From NCBI GenBank assembly GCA_013042835.1, contig JABDPJ010000278.1, positions 1 through 52,959 on the forward strand: a stretch of DNA of 52,959 nt, read 5' to 3'. A program made the position numbers and the translations under genes. The stretch is from Lysobacterales bacterium. GTDB lineage: Bacteria; Pseudomonadota; Gammaproteobacteria; Xanthomonadales; SZUA-36. Below, in pieces: positions 9,984-21,470 of the stretch (positions are counted from its first letter, which is position 1; each line of letters opens with the position of its first letter). The notes under the pieces are model-generated. The model had not been told where the DNA came from and made no database searches. It was given only the letters and a program-made list of their open reading frames with translations.

Positions 9984-11141
9984 TCATGGCAGAAAAATCT
10001 GCTGGATATCATTTACAAACCTCCAACCAAGTGAGGTAGGCCTCAACCTTCGTCTTTCCATTTCCAGCAGGCCCCTGTCAACGGCCTCCTGCACCCGCTG
10101 CCCGACCGACCGCCACGGCAGGCCGGTCCTCGCGCTGAAGTCATCGACATGGACACCCTGCTTCAGGCGCAACTGGTTCAGGAAGAACTCAAACACCAGT
10201 TCCTCATCAGACAAAATGCGTTTTTCCGCCAGCCAATCCCCATTATCGAGGCCCTGCAGGTAGCGCTTCGGGTGCCGGTGTTTCGCATAACGTATGACCG
10301 TTCCGTCCGCCGGTGCAGAAATTTTTCCATGCGCCCCGGCTCCAAGCGCCAGGAAATCGCCATAACGCCAATAGTTCATGTTGTGACGGCTTTGCAGATT
10401 CGCTTGCGCACAGGCAGATATCTCGTATTGCCGGTACCCGGCCGCTTCAAACTGAGACAGCCCGTGCTGCTGCATATCCCAGGATGTTTCGTCATCCGGT
10501 AACTGAGGTGGCCGGGCGAAAAATTCCGTGTTGGGCTCAATGGTTAACTGGTAAAAGGAAATATGTGCAGGCCCGGCTGCAAGCACCAGCTCAATGTCGC
10601 TCTTTAACTGTGCGAGCCCCTGTCCGGGCAGGGCGAACATCAGGTCGATGTTGAAATTTGAGATACCGGCAGTTTTCAGAGACTGCAGGCATTGCTCGAC
10701 TTCCAGCCGCCCATGAATGCGGCCAATGCGTTTAAGCAGCTCATTATCAAAGCTTTGTACGCCGAGAGAAATGCGGTTGATACCAGCCTCGCGATAAGCT
10801 GCAAAACTATCGCGCTCTATAGTGCCGGGGTTGGCTTCCAGCGTAATTTCAATGTCCGGCCTGAACGCCAGACGTGCTCTCGCCGCGGTTAAAATCTGCG
10901 CAATCAGGTCAGCCCCAAACAGGCTGGGCGTGCCACCGCCAAAATAGATACTCTGCAGCGGCCGCCCCCAAACCAGTGGCAAATCCGCTTCAAGATCAGC
11001 AACCAGCGCCTCGATGTATTCCTCGCCGGGGAGCTCGCCCGGCGCGGCATGCGAATTAAAGTCACAATAGGGACACTTGCGCACACACCAGGGGATGTGA
11101 ACATACAGGCTTAAAGGCGGGTTATGCAGCAGGTTCGCCAT
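9984..11141 (-). CDS. hemW: Radical SAM heme chaperone HemW
   Basis: CVRKCPYCDFNSH motif, IYFGGGTPSLF; start set at MANLLHNPPLSLYVHIPWC, inside the longer ORF. Confidence 0.94.
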   Translation of the reverse strand: MANLLHNPPLSLYVHIPWCVRKCPYCDFNSHAAPGELPGEEYIEALVADLEADLPLVWGRPLQSIYFGGGTPSLFGADLIAQILTAARARLAFRPDIEITLEANPGTIERDSFAAYREAGINRISLGVQSFDNELLKRIGRIHGRLEVEQCLQSLKTAGISNFNIDLMFALPGQGLAQLKSDIELVLAAGPAHISFYQLTIEPNTEFFARPPQLPDDETSWDMQQHGLSQFEAAGYRQYEISACAQANLQSRHNMNYWRYGDFLALGAGAHGKISAPADGTVIRYAKHRHPKRYLQGLDNGDWLAEKRILSDEELVFEFFLNQLRLKQGVHVDDFSARTGLPWRSVGQRVQEAVDRGLLEMERRRLRPTSLGWRFVNDIQQIFLP

Positions 11142-11754
11142 CCCGTTCGCGTAATTGCCTGACCAATTCGCGCAAGGCCTGCCCGCGGTGGGAAACACTG
11201 CTTTTATCCGCCGGAGAAAGTTCGGCTGCAGAACAGCGCTGTCCGGAAACCGGCAGGCCGGTGACTCCAAAAACCGGGTCATAGCCGAAACCGCCATCAC
11301 CCCGCGGAGCTTGCAAAATGTGCCCGTGCCACCGGCCAATGGCGATGAGAGGCGCCGGGTCATTTGCCGCGTTCACCAGGACCATGGCGCAATAAAAATA
11401 AGCGCGGCGCCCGGATCCTGAAACGGCAGCAAGCTCTTCCAGCAACTTTAGGATATTGGCCTGATCATCAGCCCCGTGACCTGCAAAACGGGCCGAGTAT
11501 ATACCCGGTGCGCCGTGCAAGGACGGCACGACCAGCCCGGAATCATCCGCGATGGCCGGCAAGCCCGTGTGCAGGGCTGCCTGCCGGGCCTTGATCAGGG
11601 AGTTCTCGACAAATGTTGCAGCTGTTTCGTCCGCTTCCGGCACGCCCCACTCACTCTGCGGTTTCACTACCAGGCCCAGGGGCTGCAGCATGGCGCTGAT
11701 TTCACGCAGCTTGCCCTTGTTGCCGCTGGCCAGAACGAATTCCCTGCGCATCAT
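11122..11754 (-). CDS. rdgB: dITP/XTP pyrophosphatase RdgB
   Basis: LASGNKGKLREI, ADDSGLVVPSLHGAPGIYSARFAG, GGFGYDPVF, SHRGQALREL. Confidence 0.96.
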   Translation of the reverse strand: MMRREFVLASGNKGKLREISAMLQPLGLVVKPQSEWGVPEADETAATFVENSLIKARQAALHTGLPAIADDSGLVVPSLHGAPGIYSARFAGHGADDQANILKLLEELAAVSGSGRRAYFYCAMVLVNAANDPAPLIAIGRWHGHILQAPRGDGGFGYDPVFGVTGLPVSGQRCSAAELSPADKSSVSHRGQALRELVRQLRERDGEPAA

Positions 11755-11761
11755 GAATTGA

Positions 11762-12478
11762 CTAGGCTGCCAGTGCTTCGAGTTGAGACTTCATCAGCGA
11801 CTTGATGCCCTTGTCCGCCAGCCGCAGCAATTCATCGAGTTCGTCCCTGCGAAACGCATGACCTTCGGCAGTCCCCTGTAACTCGATGAATCCGCCACCA
11901 TCATTCATGACAACATTCATATCGGTCTCTGCACGTGAGTCTTCCGGGTAATCAAGATCCAGTACCGGCATGCTTTCAAAAATTCCAACCGAGACAGCAG
12001 CAACCTGGCCATGTATCGGGTCTTTTCTGATCTTGTTTTTTTTCAACAGCCACCTGCAGGCGTCGACCAACGCTACGTAAGCACCGGTAATCGCCGCGGT
12101 GCGAGTTCCGCCATCCGCCTGTATTACATCGCAATCCAGGGTTATCGTATGTTCGCCCAGAGCCGCCCTGTCGACCACGGCGCGCAAAGACCGGCCGATC
12201 AGGCGCTGGATTTCCATCGTCCGCCCGCCCTGCTTGCCCGCTGAGGCTTCCCGCCGCATCCTCGATCCGGTTGAGCGCGGCAACATACCGTACTCGGCCG
12301 TCACCCAGCCTTCACCACTGCCGCGAAGGAAGGGTGGCACGCGGCTCTCGACCGATGCCGTGCAGAGCACCTTGGTGTTACCGCAGGCAATCAATACCGA
12401 GCCCTCGGCATGACAGGTGTAATTGCGCGTGATGCTGGTGTGGCGAAGCTCATCTGTTTGTCTTCCGCTCGGTCTCAT
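11762..12478 (-). CDS. rph: Ribonuclease PH
   Basis: [68 protein letters not shown]. Confidence 0.97.
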   Translation of the reverse strand: MRPSGRQTDELRHTSITRNYTCHAEGSVLIACGNTKVLCTASVESRVPPFLRGSGEGWVTAEYGMLPRSTGSRMRREASAGKQGGRTMEIQRLIGRSLRAVVDRAALGEHTITLDCDVIQADGGTRTAAITGAYVALVDACRWLLKKNKIRKDPIHGQVAAVSVGIFESMPVLDLDYPEDSRAETDMNVVMNDGGGFIELQGTAEGHAFRRDELDELLRLADKGIKSLMKSQLEALAA

Positions 12479-12637
12479 TAAAATTGTCCTGTATTCCGTT
12501 TGTGGTGATATGGAGAAAATCACAGAAGGCGCTATTTTAGTACAGCATCACATCCGCGAGAAGAAGCCGGGCAGGGGATGGTCTCCCGGCGGGCTAACCG
12601 GTAACATTGTGCCATTCCATCCAACCTGGAAACAGCA

Positions 12638-13507
12638 ATGATTAGAAGCATGACCGGTTTTGCACGGATAGAACGGCAATATGCATTTGGCCGCCTGAGC
12701 TGGGAGATGCGTTCTGTCAATCACCGCTACCTCGATTTTAGCTTGCGGCTTGCCGAGGAATTCCGGCCGTTGGAAGCGGACATCAGGGAATGCCTCGGAC
12801 AGTATTTAAGCCGTGGCAAGATTGAAGCGAGCCTGCGATTCTTCGCCGCCGCGGGTTCCGCCGGCAGCGGCCTTGAGCTAAACCTGCCATTGGCGCATGA
12901 ATTGCTAAAGGTTCACGGGGACATGGCCGGGTTGGCAGGCGCCGAGCAGCAACCTGATATTGCCCAAATGCTGAAATGGCCGGGATTGATCGAGGAGAAG
13001 CGCCCCGATCCGGCCCCCTTACAGGCTGCTGCCATGGATTTACTGGTCGAGGCCGCACAGGAACTGCAGGCTGGCCGGGCGCGCGAGGGCGAGCAAATGG
13101 CCAACGCCATTCGCGAGAGACTAAAGGGCGTTGCAGAACTGACAGAAAATGTCCGTGCCTGGCTACCGGAAATTCGCGCCGGATTGAAGCAACGCCTGCT
13201 GGATCGCATAGCTGACCTGCCATTACCGACGGACCCCGGGCGAATTGAACAGGAAGTTGCTTTTTTAATACAAAAAATTGATGTCGATGAAGAACTGGAC
13301 CGCCTCGATGCCCATGTTGAAGAGGTTTACAGGGTCCTGGAACTGAACGAACCGGTCGGCCGCAGGCTGGACTTTTTGATGCAGGAATTCAACCGCGAAT
13401 CAAACACGCTGAGTTCAAAGTCGGTGGATCAACGCACAACGCAAGCAGCCGTGGACCTGAAAGTGCTGATAGAACAGATGCGCGAGCAGGTGCAAAATGT
13501 CGAGTAG
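12638..13507 (+). CDS. yicC: YicC family endoribonuclease-like protein
   Basis: MIRSMTGFARIERQ ... MRSVNHRYLDFSLRL ... GRRLDFLMQEFNREANT-like C-terminus. Confidence 0.95.
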   Translation: MIRSMTGFARIERQYAFGRLSWEMRSVNHRYLDFSLRLAEEFRPLEADIRECLGQYLSRGKIEASLRFFAAAGSAGSGLELNLPLAHELLKVHGDMAGLAGAEQQPDIAQMLKWPGLIEEKRPDPAPLQAAAMDLLVEAAQELQAGRAREGEQMANAIRERLKGVAELTENVRAWLPEIRAGLKQRLLDRIADLPLPTDPGRIEQEVAFLIQKIDVDEELDRLDAHVEEVYRVLELNEPVGRRLDFLMQEFNRESNTLSSKSVDQRTTQAAVDLKVLIEQMREQVQNVE

Positions 13508-14132
13508 CGATCAACGCCGGGGTAACCTTTTTATCATCGCGGCACCGTCAGGAGGCGGTAAAACCAGCCTGGTGAACGCACTACTGGAAAACGATGAGCG
13601 GCTGGTATTGTCAATCTCGCACACCACCCGCCGGGCGAGACCTGGCGAGGTTGATGGCATGCACTACCACTTTGTCTCCCATGATGATTTCGAACAAATG
13701 GTCGAAAACGGCGACTTCCTCGAGCACGCGCGGGTTTTCGACAACCACTACGGCAGCAACCGGAACTCCGTTGCCCGGCAACTCGAGCAGGGCAAAGATG
13801 TCATCCTCGAGATCGACTGGCAGGGCGCGCGGCAGGTGCGTGCGGCATTTCCGGATTGCCTGATGATCTTCATCATCCCCCCGTCGCTTGAAACTTTGCG
13901 GGAAAGGCTCACCGGCCGCGGGCAGGACAGTACCGCCGTCATTCAACGCAGGATGCGGGACGCACAGGCGGAGATATCCCACTGGGCTGAATTTGACCAA
14001 CTGGTTGTCAACGATGACTTCGACGCGGCACTTGAAGAACTGCGCACAATCATCAATGATTACCGAAAGCGACAACCGCTTGATGTGAATAAACGCTACC
14101 AGCGTCTGGCACAGGAGCTCGGAAGAAGCTAA
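13497..14132 (+). CDS. gmk: Guanylate kinase
   Basis: GNLFIIAAPSGGGKTSLVNALL P-loop, SISHTTRRARPGEVDGMHYHFV. Confidence 0.97.
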   Translation: MSSSDQRRGNLFIIAAPSGGGKTSLVNALLENDERLVLSISHTTRRARPGEVDGMHYHFVSHDDFEQMVENGDFLEHARVFDNHYGSNRNSVARQLEQGKDVILEIDWQGARQVRAAFPDCLMIFIIPPSLETLRERLTGRGQDSTAVIQRRMRDAQAEISHWAEFDQLVVNDDFDAALEELRTIINDYRKRQPLDVNKRYQRLAQELGRS

Positions 14133-14167
14133 AATAGCGGGTTCCGTCTAACATTACAGGATAAACA

Positions 14168-14431
14168 ATGGCACGCATTACCGTAGAAGACTGCCTTGAG
14201 AACATTAACAACCGTTTTGAGCTGGTATTGACAGCCACTCAACGCGCTCGCCAGATCGGCCACGGCGCAGAACCGATGGTTGAAGAAGAAAACGACAAAC
14301 CCACCGTGATCGCACTGCGCGAAATTGCCGAAGGCCTGATTGATTCAGAACGTGTCGCCGTTCTGCAAGCAGAAATTGAAGCCGCCGAGGTATTCGACAT
14401 GGGAGCCGCGGAGGACGAATTAGCCCCCTGA
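14168..14431 (+). CDS. rpoZ: RNA polymerase omega subunit
   Basis: [30 protein letters not shown]; between gmk and spoT. Confidence 0.97.
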   Translation: MARITVEDCLENINNRFELVLTATQRARQIGHGAEPMVEEENDKPTVIALREIAEGLIDSERVAVLQAEIEAAEVFDMGAAEDELAP

Positions 14432-14440
14432 CGGATTTCG

Positions 14441-16576
14441 TTGATGCTGGCAACCCTCACGACCTTACCGGAGCCGGTTCTTGATCTGAGGGACCTGCTC
14501 AACACCTACCTTGAGCCGGAAAAGGTTGCCGTTGTTCTACGCGCATTCGAGGTAGGGGACAAGGCCCACGAGGGCCAGACCCGAAAAACCGGCGAACCGT
14601 ACATCCTCCATCCTGTCGCCGTCGCCCGCATATTGGCCAATTTGCGCATGGATTACAGCAGCGTCGCTGCCGCCATCCTGCACGACACCATTGAAGACAC
14701 CCCGTTAACCCGGGAGGAAATCGAGTCCCGGTTCAGCGAAGAAATCGCTGATCTGGTAGACGGCGTCACCAAGCTGGACAAAATGAAGTTCCGCACCCGT
14801 CATGAGGCGGACGCGGAGAGTTTTCGCAAGCTCATGCTGGCCATGTCGCGTGACCTGAGGGTGATCTTCATCAAGCTCGCCGACCGCATGCACAATATGC
14901 GTACGCTTGGTTCAATGGCGCCAGAATCAAGGCGCAGAATTGCGCGCGAGACCCTCGATATCTACGCACCCATCGCCGACCGGCTGGGTATGAACGGCAT
15001 CAAATCAGAGCTGCAGGATCTGGGCTTTGCCAACCTGTACCCCTGGCGGCACCGCACCATTGCTGAACACATCAGTACGGTCACCGGCGACCGCAGCGAG
15101 ATCATCGCTGACATACACAAAGCCCTGAAACGAAAAATGAACGAAGCGGGTATTCCCTGCGACATCAAGGGCAGGGAAAAAACCCCGTACAGTATTTACC
15201 GCAAGATGCTCGCCAAGGACCTGTCTTTTTCGGAAGTGAATGACGTGTATGCATTCCGCATCATCACGCATTCAGAGCCGCACTGTTACCTGGCGCTGGG
15301 AGCAGTCCATGGCCTCTATCGTCCCAGGCCGGGCAAGTTCAAAGACCATATTGCCTTGCCGAAACCCAATGGTTACCAGTCCCTTCACACCACGCTCAAC
15401 AGCCCTTTCAACCTGCCGGTGGAAATCCAGATCCGGACACAGGAAATGGATATCCTGGCAGAAAAAGGTGCAGCGGCCCACTGGCAATACAAGAGTGGGG
15501 AGACCACCTCCGGCTCCGCGCAGGTGCGCGCCCGCGAATGGTTGATGCAACTGGTGGAGGTGCAGCGGCACAGCACCGACTCGATGGAATTCCTCGATGG
15601 TGCCAAGTCCGATCTGTTCCCGGACCAGATATTCGTGTTTACACCCAAGGGCAAGATTATCGATCTGCGCCGCAGCGCGACGGCCCTCGACTTTGCCTAT
15701 GCAATTCATACCGGGGTCGGTAACAAGACAACCGCGGTGCTGGTGGACAAGGTCGAAGTGCCGCTGTCAACGCGCCTGGAAAACGGCCAGACTGTCAAGG
15801 TCATTACCAGCGAAAGCGCACACCCTATCCCGGAGTGGCTGGCATTCGTCACCACCGCGAGGGCGAGAACCGCCATACGTCATTACATCAAGAGCCTCGA
15901 ACAGGCGGATACCGTGGCGCTGGGGCTGCGCCTGCTGGAAACCGCGCTGAACAGCCGCGGCTCAAACCTTGAAGCTGTGCCGGCAAAGCGCATGGATCAG
16001 TACCTGAAAGAAAATAATTTTGAGCGCCAGGAAGACCTGCTGACAGAGCTGGCTCTCGGCAACCTGTTATCCAGTGTGGTCGCCGCCAATCTCGCGCCGA
16101 ATGTCAGCACCCTGCCGGAGGGAGGTGAAACCGAGGCGCTGTCCATCGCTGGCTCAGAAGGCAGCGCCGTTGCCTTCGCAGCCTGTTGCCGCCCGGTGCC
16201 CGGCGACAACATCATGGGTTTTCTGTCCGCCGGCAAAGGCGTGGTGGTTCATCGCGTGCAATGCAGAAACGTAAGGGAACTTCGCAAACAGCCCGATCAC
16301 TGCATCAATGTCAGCTGGGCGCCGATCAGGCGCGGAATGTTCGAGGTGGCGCTGCATATTCTGGCCAAGAATGTACCTGGCGTGCTGGCCAACATCTCGT
16401 CCAGCATCGGCGAAGTCGGCAGCAATATCGAAAAAATTGAGCAACCCGAGGCTAACCCGGAGACAGCGACATTGCTGTTCATCATAAGCGTGAAAGACCG
16501 CGATCACATGGCTCGCGTCATGCGCAGGCTCCGGCGCAATCGCAATGTGATCCGGGTCAGCCGGATCATCGCCTAG
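14441..16576 (+). CDS. spoT: Bifunctional (p)ppGpp synthetase/hydrolase SpoT
   Basis: HD domain [14 protein letters not shown]; synthetase [28 protein letters not shown] and ACT domains. Confidence 0.96.
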   Translation: MMLATLTTLPEPVLDLRDLLNTYLEPEKVAVVLRAFEVGDKAHEGQTRKTGEPYILHPVAVARILANLRMDYSSVAAAILHDTIEDTPLTREEIESRFSEEIADLVDGVTKLDKMKFRTRHEADAESFRKLMLAMSRDLRVIFIKLADRMHNMRTLGSMAPESRRRIARETLDIYAPIADRLGMNGIKSELQDLGFANLYPWRHRTIAEHISTVTGDRSEIIADIHKALKRKMNEAGIPCDIKGREKTPYSIYRKMLAKDLSFSEVNDVYAFRIITHSEPHCYLALGAVHGLYRPRPGKFKDHIALPKPNGYQSLHTTLNSPFNLPVEIQIRTQEMDILAEKGAAAHWQYKSGETTSGSAQVRAREWLMQLVEVQRHSTDSMEFLDGAKSDLFPDQIFVFTPKGKIIDLRRSATALDFAYAIHTGVGNKTTAVLVDKVEVPLSTRLENGQTVKVITSESAHPIPEWLAFVTTARARTAIRHYIKSLEQADTVALGLRLLETALNSRGSNLEAVPAKRMDQYLKENNFERQEDLLTELALGNLLSSVVAANLAPNVSTLPEGGETEALSIAGSEGSAVAFAACCRPVPGDNIMGFLSAGKGVVVHRVQCRNVRELRKQPDHCINVSWAPIRRGMFEVALHILAKNVPGVLANISSSIGEVGSNIEKIEQPEANPETATLLFIISVKDRDHMARVMRRLRRNRNVIRVSRIIA

Positions 16577-16601
16577 CCCCGATCAGACAGGAGTACTGCA
16601 A

Positions 16602-16991
16602 ATGAACAAGAAGACCATACACACGGATGAGGCACCGCAGGCGATCGGCACCTATTCGCAGGCGGTCGAACACCAGGGCCTGGTTTTCATATCAGGACAA
16701 ATCCCCCTCGATCCCGGCGACATGGAGATTGTACCGGGTGGCATCGAAGCACAGATCCGGCGTGTGTTCGACAACCTGTCAGCCGTCTGCAAAGCCGCCG
16801 GAGGATCGCTTGATGAGATCGTTAAGCTAACCATTTTTTTAACCGACCTGGGCGCTTTCCCACAAGTCAACACCATCATGGGTCAATACTTCAATGAACC
16901 CTATCCAGCCCGCGCAGCGTTGGAAGTCTCCGCTCTGCCCAAAGGTGTTGAGGTCGAAATGGATGCCATAATGGGAGTCCATCAGGGATAG
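16602..16991 (+). CDS. ridA: RidA family reactive intermediate deaminase
   Basis: [46 protein letters not shown]. Confidence 0.95.
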   Translation: MNKKTIHTDEAPQAIGTYSQAVEHQGLVFISGQIPLDPGDMEIVPGGIEAQIRRVFDNLSAVCKAAGGSLDEIVKLTIFLTDLGAFPQVNTIMGQYFNEPYPARAALEVSALPKGVEVEMDAIMGVHQG

Positions 16992-17125
16992 CATGATCCG
17001 CATGGTAACCGCCCCCGGAGCAATTCCACCCGCTCCGTTTCGCTGGTCGTTCAAACGAGCCGCGCAATCACTGACCTGGCCTTGCCCCGGGCATCATAAG
17101 TCCGCTTGAAGGAAGATTTCGAACC

Positions 17126-19207
17126 TTGACAGCCAGCCGCCCCATTCGATTGCCCGACTTGCACGGCGTCGGCCCTAAACTCGCCGACAAGATGAAAGCA
17201 CTGGGTATCAGCCAGGTTGCCGACCTGTTGTTCCACCTGCCGAACCGTTACGAGGACCGTACGCGCATCCACCCCATCGGCAGTTGCCAGCCCGGCCAGC
17301 GCGTACTGATCGAGGGGCGCGTGGAACACTCCGCAATCGTCCGCGGACGCCGCGCCATGCTGGTGGTCGTGCTGTTTGATGGAACCGGCCGTGTGACATT
17401 GCGGTTTTTCCATTTCCGCGCCTACCAGAGACAACAGCTTGCCAGCGGAACTCGCCTGCGTTGTTTCGGGGAAATCCGCGCCGGCTTCAAGGGACTGGAA
17501 ATGATACATCCCGGCTACAAGCGGTTGAGCGACCATCAAGACGAACCCGTCGCCGACCGGCTGACGCCGATTTATCCCACCGCCGAGGGACTCGGTCAGA
17601 AAATCTGGCTAAGAATGACTGACCAGGCCCTTGCACTGATGCGAAAGGGCGAACTGGAACTTGAAGAACTGCTGCCGGTGGAATTACTCAAGCAGCTAAA
17701 ACTGATGCCCCTTGCCGAAGCACTGGATTATATCCACCGTCCGCCCCCTAATGCGGATGTGGCTGCACTGGCATTGCGCGACCATCCGACGCAAAAACGC
17801 CTTGCCCTTGAAGAATTGCTGGCTCACAACCTGAGCATGCAAAAACTGCATCGCCGGCAAAGGGCTCGAAGAGCGCCGGCAATGCCGGCGGTTTCCGGTG
17901 CGGAAAATGCTTTTTTACACAGCCTGCCGTTCGAATTGACGGCGGCACAAAAGCGCGTGGCCCGGGAGATAGGCGCCGACCTGGAGCGAGCCACGCCGAT
18001 GCTGAGACTGGTCCATGGTGACGTGGGCTCAGGTAAAACAGTGATTGCCGCGCTGGCGGCTATGCGAGCGGTGGACAATGGCTTGCAAACCGCGATAACC
18101 GCACCCACGGAACTGCTGGCGGAACAACATTTCCAGGTGTTCAGCAAATGGCTGAAGCCTCTGGGACTGGACCCCGTCTGGCTGAGCGGAAAAGTAACCG
18201 GCAAGAGACGCAGCGAGGCCTTGCAGCGCATACGCGATGGCGCCGAAGTCGTGATAGGCACACACGCCTTGATGCAAAAAGGCGTTGAGTTCAAGAGCCT
18301 CGGCCTGGTCATTGTCGATGAGCAGCACCGCTTCGGCGTGGGCCAGCGCATGGACCTGCTGGAAAAAGGCGGCACCGGCGGTCAGCAGGCGCACCAGATG
18401 ATCATGACCGCCACCCCCATTCCACGCACGCTGGCAATGACCGCCTATGCCGGGATGGATGTTTCTGTGATCGACGAACTGCCACCCGGCAGGAAACCCG
18501 TAACCACCGTGGTCATGTCCAATGAGCGCCGCGGGGAGGTGATCCGGCGCGTGGCCAGCGCATGCGCTGACGACAGGCAGGCATACTGGGTGTGCACCCT
18601 GATCGAGGAAACCGATGCCATCGAAGCCCAGGCCGCCGAAGATGTCGCCAGGCACCTCAGTGATGACCTGCAGGGCCTGGCTATCGGACTGATCCACGGC
18701 CGCATGAAGCCGACGGACAAACAGCAGGTCATGGACGCATTCAAGGCCGGCGATATTCACCTGCTGGTTGCGACGACCGTTATCGAAGTCGGCGTGGACG
18801 TACCGAACGCCTCGCTGATGATCATTGAAAATGCGGAAAGGCTCGGACTGGCCCAACTCCACCAACTGCGCGGGCGGGTCGGTCGAGGTTCGAGTCAATC
18901 CAGTTGCGTGCTGATGTATAACCCGCCGCTGGGAGAGCTCGCCAGGCAACGCATGGAAATCATGCGGCAGACGGCTGATGGTTTTCAGATTGCAGAAAAA
19001 GACCTGGAGTTGCGCGGTCCGGGTGAAGTACTGGGTACCCGGCAGACGGGCATGCTGTTATTCCGCGTCGCTGACCTGGCCCGGGATGCGGGGTTGTTGA
19101 AAATTATTCCCTCCGCAGCGGATGCATTGCTGAGGGAACACCCTGGGCAGGTTGACAAGCTAATCCGTCGCTGGGTTGGCGATGCGTCCCGGTTTGCCGG
19201 TGTCTAA
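17126..19207 (+). CDS. recG: ATP-dependent DNA helicase RecG (TTG start)
   Basis: LVHGDVGSGKTVIAALAAM, VIVDEQHRFGVGQR, MTATPIPRTLAMTAYAGMDVSVIDELPPGRKPV, HQLRGRVGRG. Confidence 0.97.
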   Translation: MTASRPIRLPDLHGVGPKLADKMKALGISQVADLLFHLPNRYEDRTRIHPIGSCQPGQRVLIEGRVEHSAIVRGRRAMLVVVLFDGTGRVTLRFFHFRAYQRQQLASGTRLRCFGEIRAGFKGLEMIHPGYKRLSDHQDEPVADRLTPIYPTAEGLGQKIWLRMTDQALALMRKGELELEELLPVELLKQLKLMPLAEALDYIHRPPPNADVAALALRDHPTQKRLALEELLAHNLSMQKLHRRQRARRAPAMPAVSGAENAFLHSLPFELTAAQKRVAREIGADLERATPMLRLVHGDVGSGKTVIAALAAMRAVDNGLQTAITAPTELLAEQHFQVFSKWLKPLGLDPVWLSGKVTGKRRSEALQRIRDGAEVVIGTHALMQKGVEFKSLGLVIVDEQHRFGVGQRMDLLEKGGTGGQQAHQMIMTATPIPRTLAMTAYAGMDVSVIDELPPGRKPVTTVVMSNERRGEVIRRVASACADDRQAYWVCTLIEETDAIEAQAAEDVARHLSDDLQGLAIGLIHGRMKPTDKQQVMDAFKAGDIHLLVATTVIEVGVDVPNASLMIIENAERLGLAQLHQLRGRVGRGSSQSSCVLMYNPPLGELARQRMEIMRQTADGFQIAEKDLELRGPGEVLGTRQTGMLLFRVADLARDAGLLKIIPSAADALLREHPGQVDKLIRRWVGDASRFAGV

Positions 19208-21445
19208 GCCCCTGGTGGGTCCAAGCCTGATATCCACTGGCGCCCAATAAGATGCGACAGCAAAAGACTCCACTTCGGTGCGGGCTTCGGCGATATCTTT
19301 TGCAATCTGCTCCTTGATGGCCACGAAACCGGGCTCCTCGCGCAGGGAATCCAATCTCAGGTCGAATTCAAGGAACCATGTGTTTCTGAAACCCCGCTCA
19401 TAAGCGCCTTGCAGGCTCGCGAGTGCTGCCCGGGAATCGCCGCGCAACGCATGAATACTGGATTCCGTATAGTAGATGTCTGCATTGTCCAGGCCGTTGA
19501 TGCGGGCGCGACGCACCGCACGCTCTGCTGACGCCAGTCTTCGCTCTGCCAGTTCGGTGTTACCGAGGTGAGATTGAAGTGCGGAAGAAAGCGTCACATA
19601 GAAAATCTGCTCGCCGTACAGGCTTTGCTCATAATCCTGGACAATCGCCTGCTCGAGCAAGGCTGCCGCGGCCTCCCTGTCACCCGCCACCAGGCTGACC
19701 AGGCTTTTTTGAAAGTAATACCACCGCTGCAGCTGTTCTGGCAGGTCCGCCAGCGAGCTCCCATATTGCTCGATCAACAGGCGCTCAGCTTTTTCCAAGC
19801 GGCCCTGCTCGAGCAACAAGAAGAAATAGTCCATGCGCAGGCCTTTGTTTTCATTCGCAATTTCCAGACCATCGAGAAGCAGTCGTTCCGCTCTTTCCAT
19901 TGCCCCCAGGTTTGCCCAGGCTTTTGCCAGGACCTCTATAACTACCGGGCTTTCCGGCTCCAGTTCGTAGGACTGGCTGGCATAGCGCCATGCGGCAACC
20001 AGGTCGCCAAACTGCATTGCATGACCAGAAATTATCCTCAGCAACGTTGCCGAATCCGGGCGCAGGGAGATCAATCCCTGGAGCAGATCAATCGCTGCTT
20101 CATAGTCTCCGCGACTGGCAAGGTTGCCGGCAAAATTGATCGCGAGTAATTCATTCAGGGGGTCGATCGCCATGGCCTGCTGTAGAACTTGGTTCTGCTC
20201 CGGCAACCTGCCGAGCTCACCCAGCAAACCTCCCAGCCACAGGTAGGCTGGTATGTAATCATCGTTCAACTTGAGGGCCTGTCGCAGAGCGGATTCCGCG
20301 GCGTCTCTCTGCCCAATCTGCCAGCGTGCAAGGCCGAGTGCCGCAAACGCCTCAGACGATTCAGGATCAATTTCCAGGGCCTTTTCGATCATCGGCATGG
20401 CGCGCTCAGTAGCCTTCATATTGGTCAAATTGCCATACATGGCCAACAGCAGCCAGGAGTCCGCCAGGGCCGCATAGGCTGGCGCATAAGACGGGTCATG
20501 TTCAAGCGCGCTGGCAAACAGTGTGATGGCTTTTTGCAGTTCATCCGGTGAGCGGCGCCACCAGTGCAGGCGGCCGGTACGGTAGGCTTCAAACGCTGCC
20601 AGGTCACGGGTTCTGGATGCCGGTTTTTGCTCCAAACCTTCAAAAGAGTCCACCAGCGCAGTCGCAATTGCACTGGCAACTTCGTCCTGGATGGCGAAAA
20701 CATCATCCAGTTCGCGGTCGTAGGATTGTGACCAGATATGGTAGCCGTCTTCCACGTTGATCAGCTGCGCGGTCAGGCGGATGCGGTCACCCGCTTTGCG
20801 GATACTCCCTTCCAATACCGTGCTGACATTCAGCAATCGGCCGATCTCGCGGATATCCTTGTTCGGTTTGCGAAAGGCGAAGGAGGAGGTGCGGGCCGCT
20901 ACATGCAAACCGTCGACCATTGCCAGGACGTTCAGGATCTCCTCCGCAATTCCGTCTGAGAAATACCCCTGGCTGCCGTCCTCGGACAAATCCGAGAACG
21001 GTAACACGGCAATGGAGTTTTCCGGCGCCACGAATTCCCGCTGCTGCGAAACCAGTGGAACGGGCTCAGCGGCAGCCCCGTTGGTAAAAACATTCGAATA
21101 ATAACCGTAAAAACCATAGCCCAAACCGACCATGCCCAACATCATCAGGCTGAACAGCAGGGTGTTCTGCGTGCCCGTCAACAGGGGTGTCGTGTGGGTT
21201 TTCTTGATCCCCTCGGGCGTGATTTCAAGCACCCAGGCGAGGATGAACACCAGCGGAAAGCCCAAAATCAATACGATCACAACGAGTGTCGGCAGCCAAT
21301 CGGGTAACCTCAGCGGTTCAACGGCAGCGTCCATCAACTGCAGCACGACAAATACCGCTACCGCATATGCACCAACCGTGCGCAGAACCTTGCGACGGTT
21401 CAGTTCGGTAAGTACTGCCGATAAGAATGATTGACCCTGTTCCAT
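19160..21445 (-). CDS. Membrane-anchored TolB/FlgO-like domain plus TPR repeat protein
   Basis: LSAVLTELNRRKVLRTVGAYAVAVFVVLQLMDA; APENSIAVLPFSDLSEDGSQGYFSDGIAEEILN..LEGSIRKAGDRIRLTAQLINVEDGYHIWSQSYDREL; then TPR-like repeats. Confidence 0.85.
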   Translation of the reverse strand: MEQGQSFLSAVLTELNRRKVLRTVGAYAVAVFVVLQLMDAAVEPLRLPDWLPTLVVIVLILGFPLVFILAWVLEITPEGIKKTHTTPLLTGTQNTLLFSLMMLGMVGLGYGFYGYYSNVFTNGAAAEPVPLVSQQREFVAPENSIAVLPFSDLSEDGSQGYFSDGIAEEILNVLAMVDGLHVAARTSSFAFRKPNKDIREIGRLLNVSTVLEGSIRKAGDRIRLTAQLINVEDGYHIWSQSYDRELDDVFAIQDEVASAIATALVDSFEGLEQKPASRTRDLAAFEAYRTGRLHWWRRSPDELQKAITLFASALEHDPSYAPAYAALADSWLLLAMYGNLTNMKATERAMPMIEKALEIDPESSEAFAALGLARWQIGQRDAAESALRQALKLNDDYIPAYLWLGGLLGELGRLPEQNQVLQQAMAIDPLNELLAINFAGNLASRGDYEAAIDLLQGLISLRPDSATLLRIISGHAMQFGDLVAAWRYASQSYELEPESPVVIEVLAKAWANLGAMERAERLLLDGLEIANENKGLRMDYFFLLLEQGRLEKAERLLIEQYGSSLADLPEQLQRWYYFQKSLVSLVAGDREAAAALLEQAIVQDYEQSLYGEQIFYVTLSSALQSHLGNTELAERRLASAERAVRRARINGLDNADIYYTESSIHALRGDSRAALASLQGAYERGFRNTWFLEFDLRLDSLREEPGFVAIKEQIAKDIAEARTEVESFAVASYWAPVDIRLGPTRGLDTGKPGRIANPATD

Positions 21446-21470
21446 GTTTCTCAAATCTTTTCCAGGTCTT

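Noticed and set aside
16602-16991. ridA between spoT and recG instead of trmH as a novel arrangement
   Set aside because: RidA-type genes near spoT/recG are common in non-enteric gammaproteobacteria; ordinary synteny.
18029-18949. 306-aa minus-strand ORF opposite recG
   Set aside because: Antisense shadow of the helicase motifs; no start context or domain.
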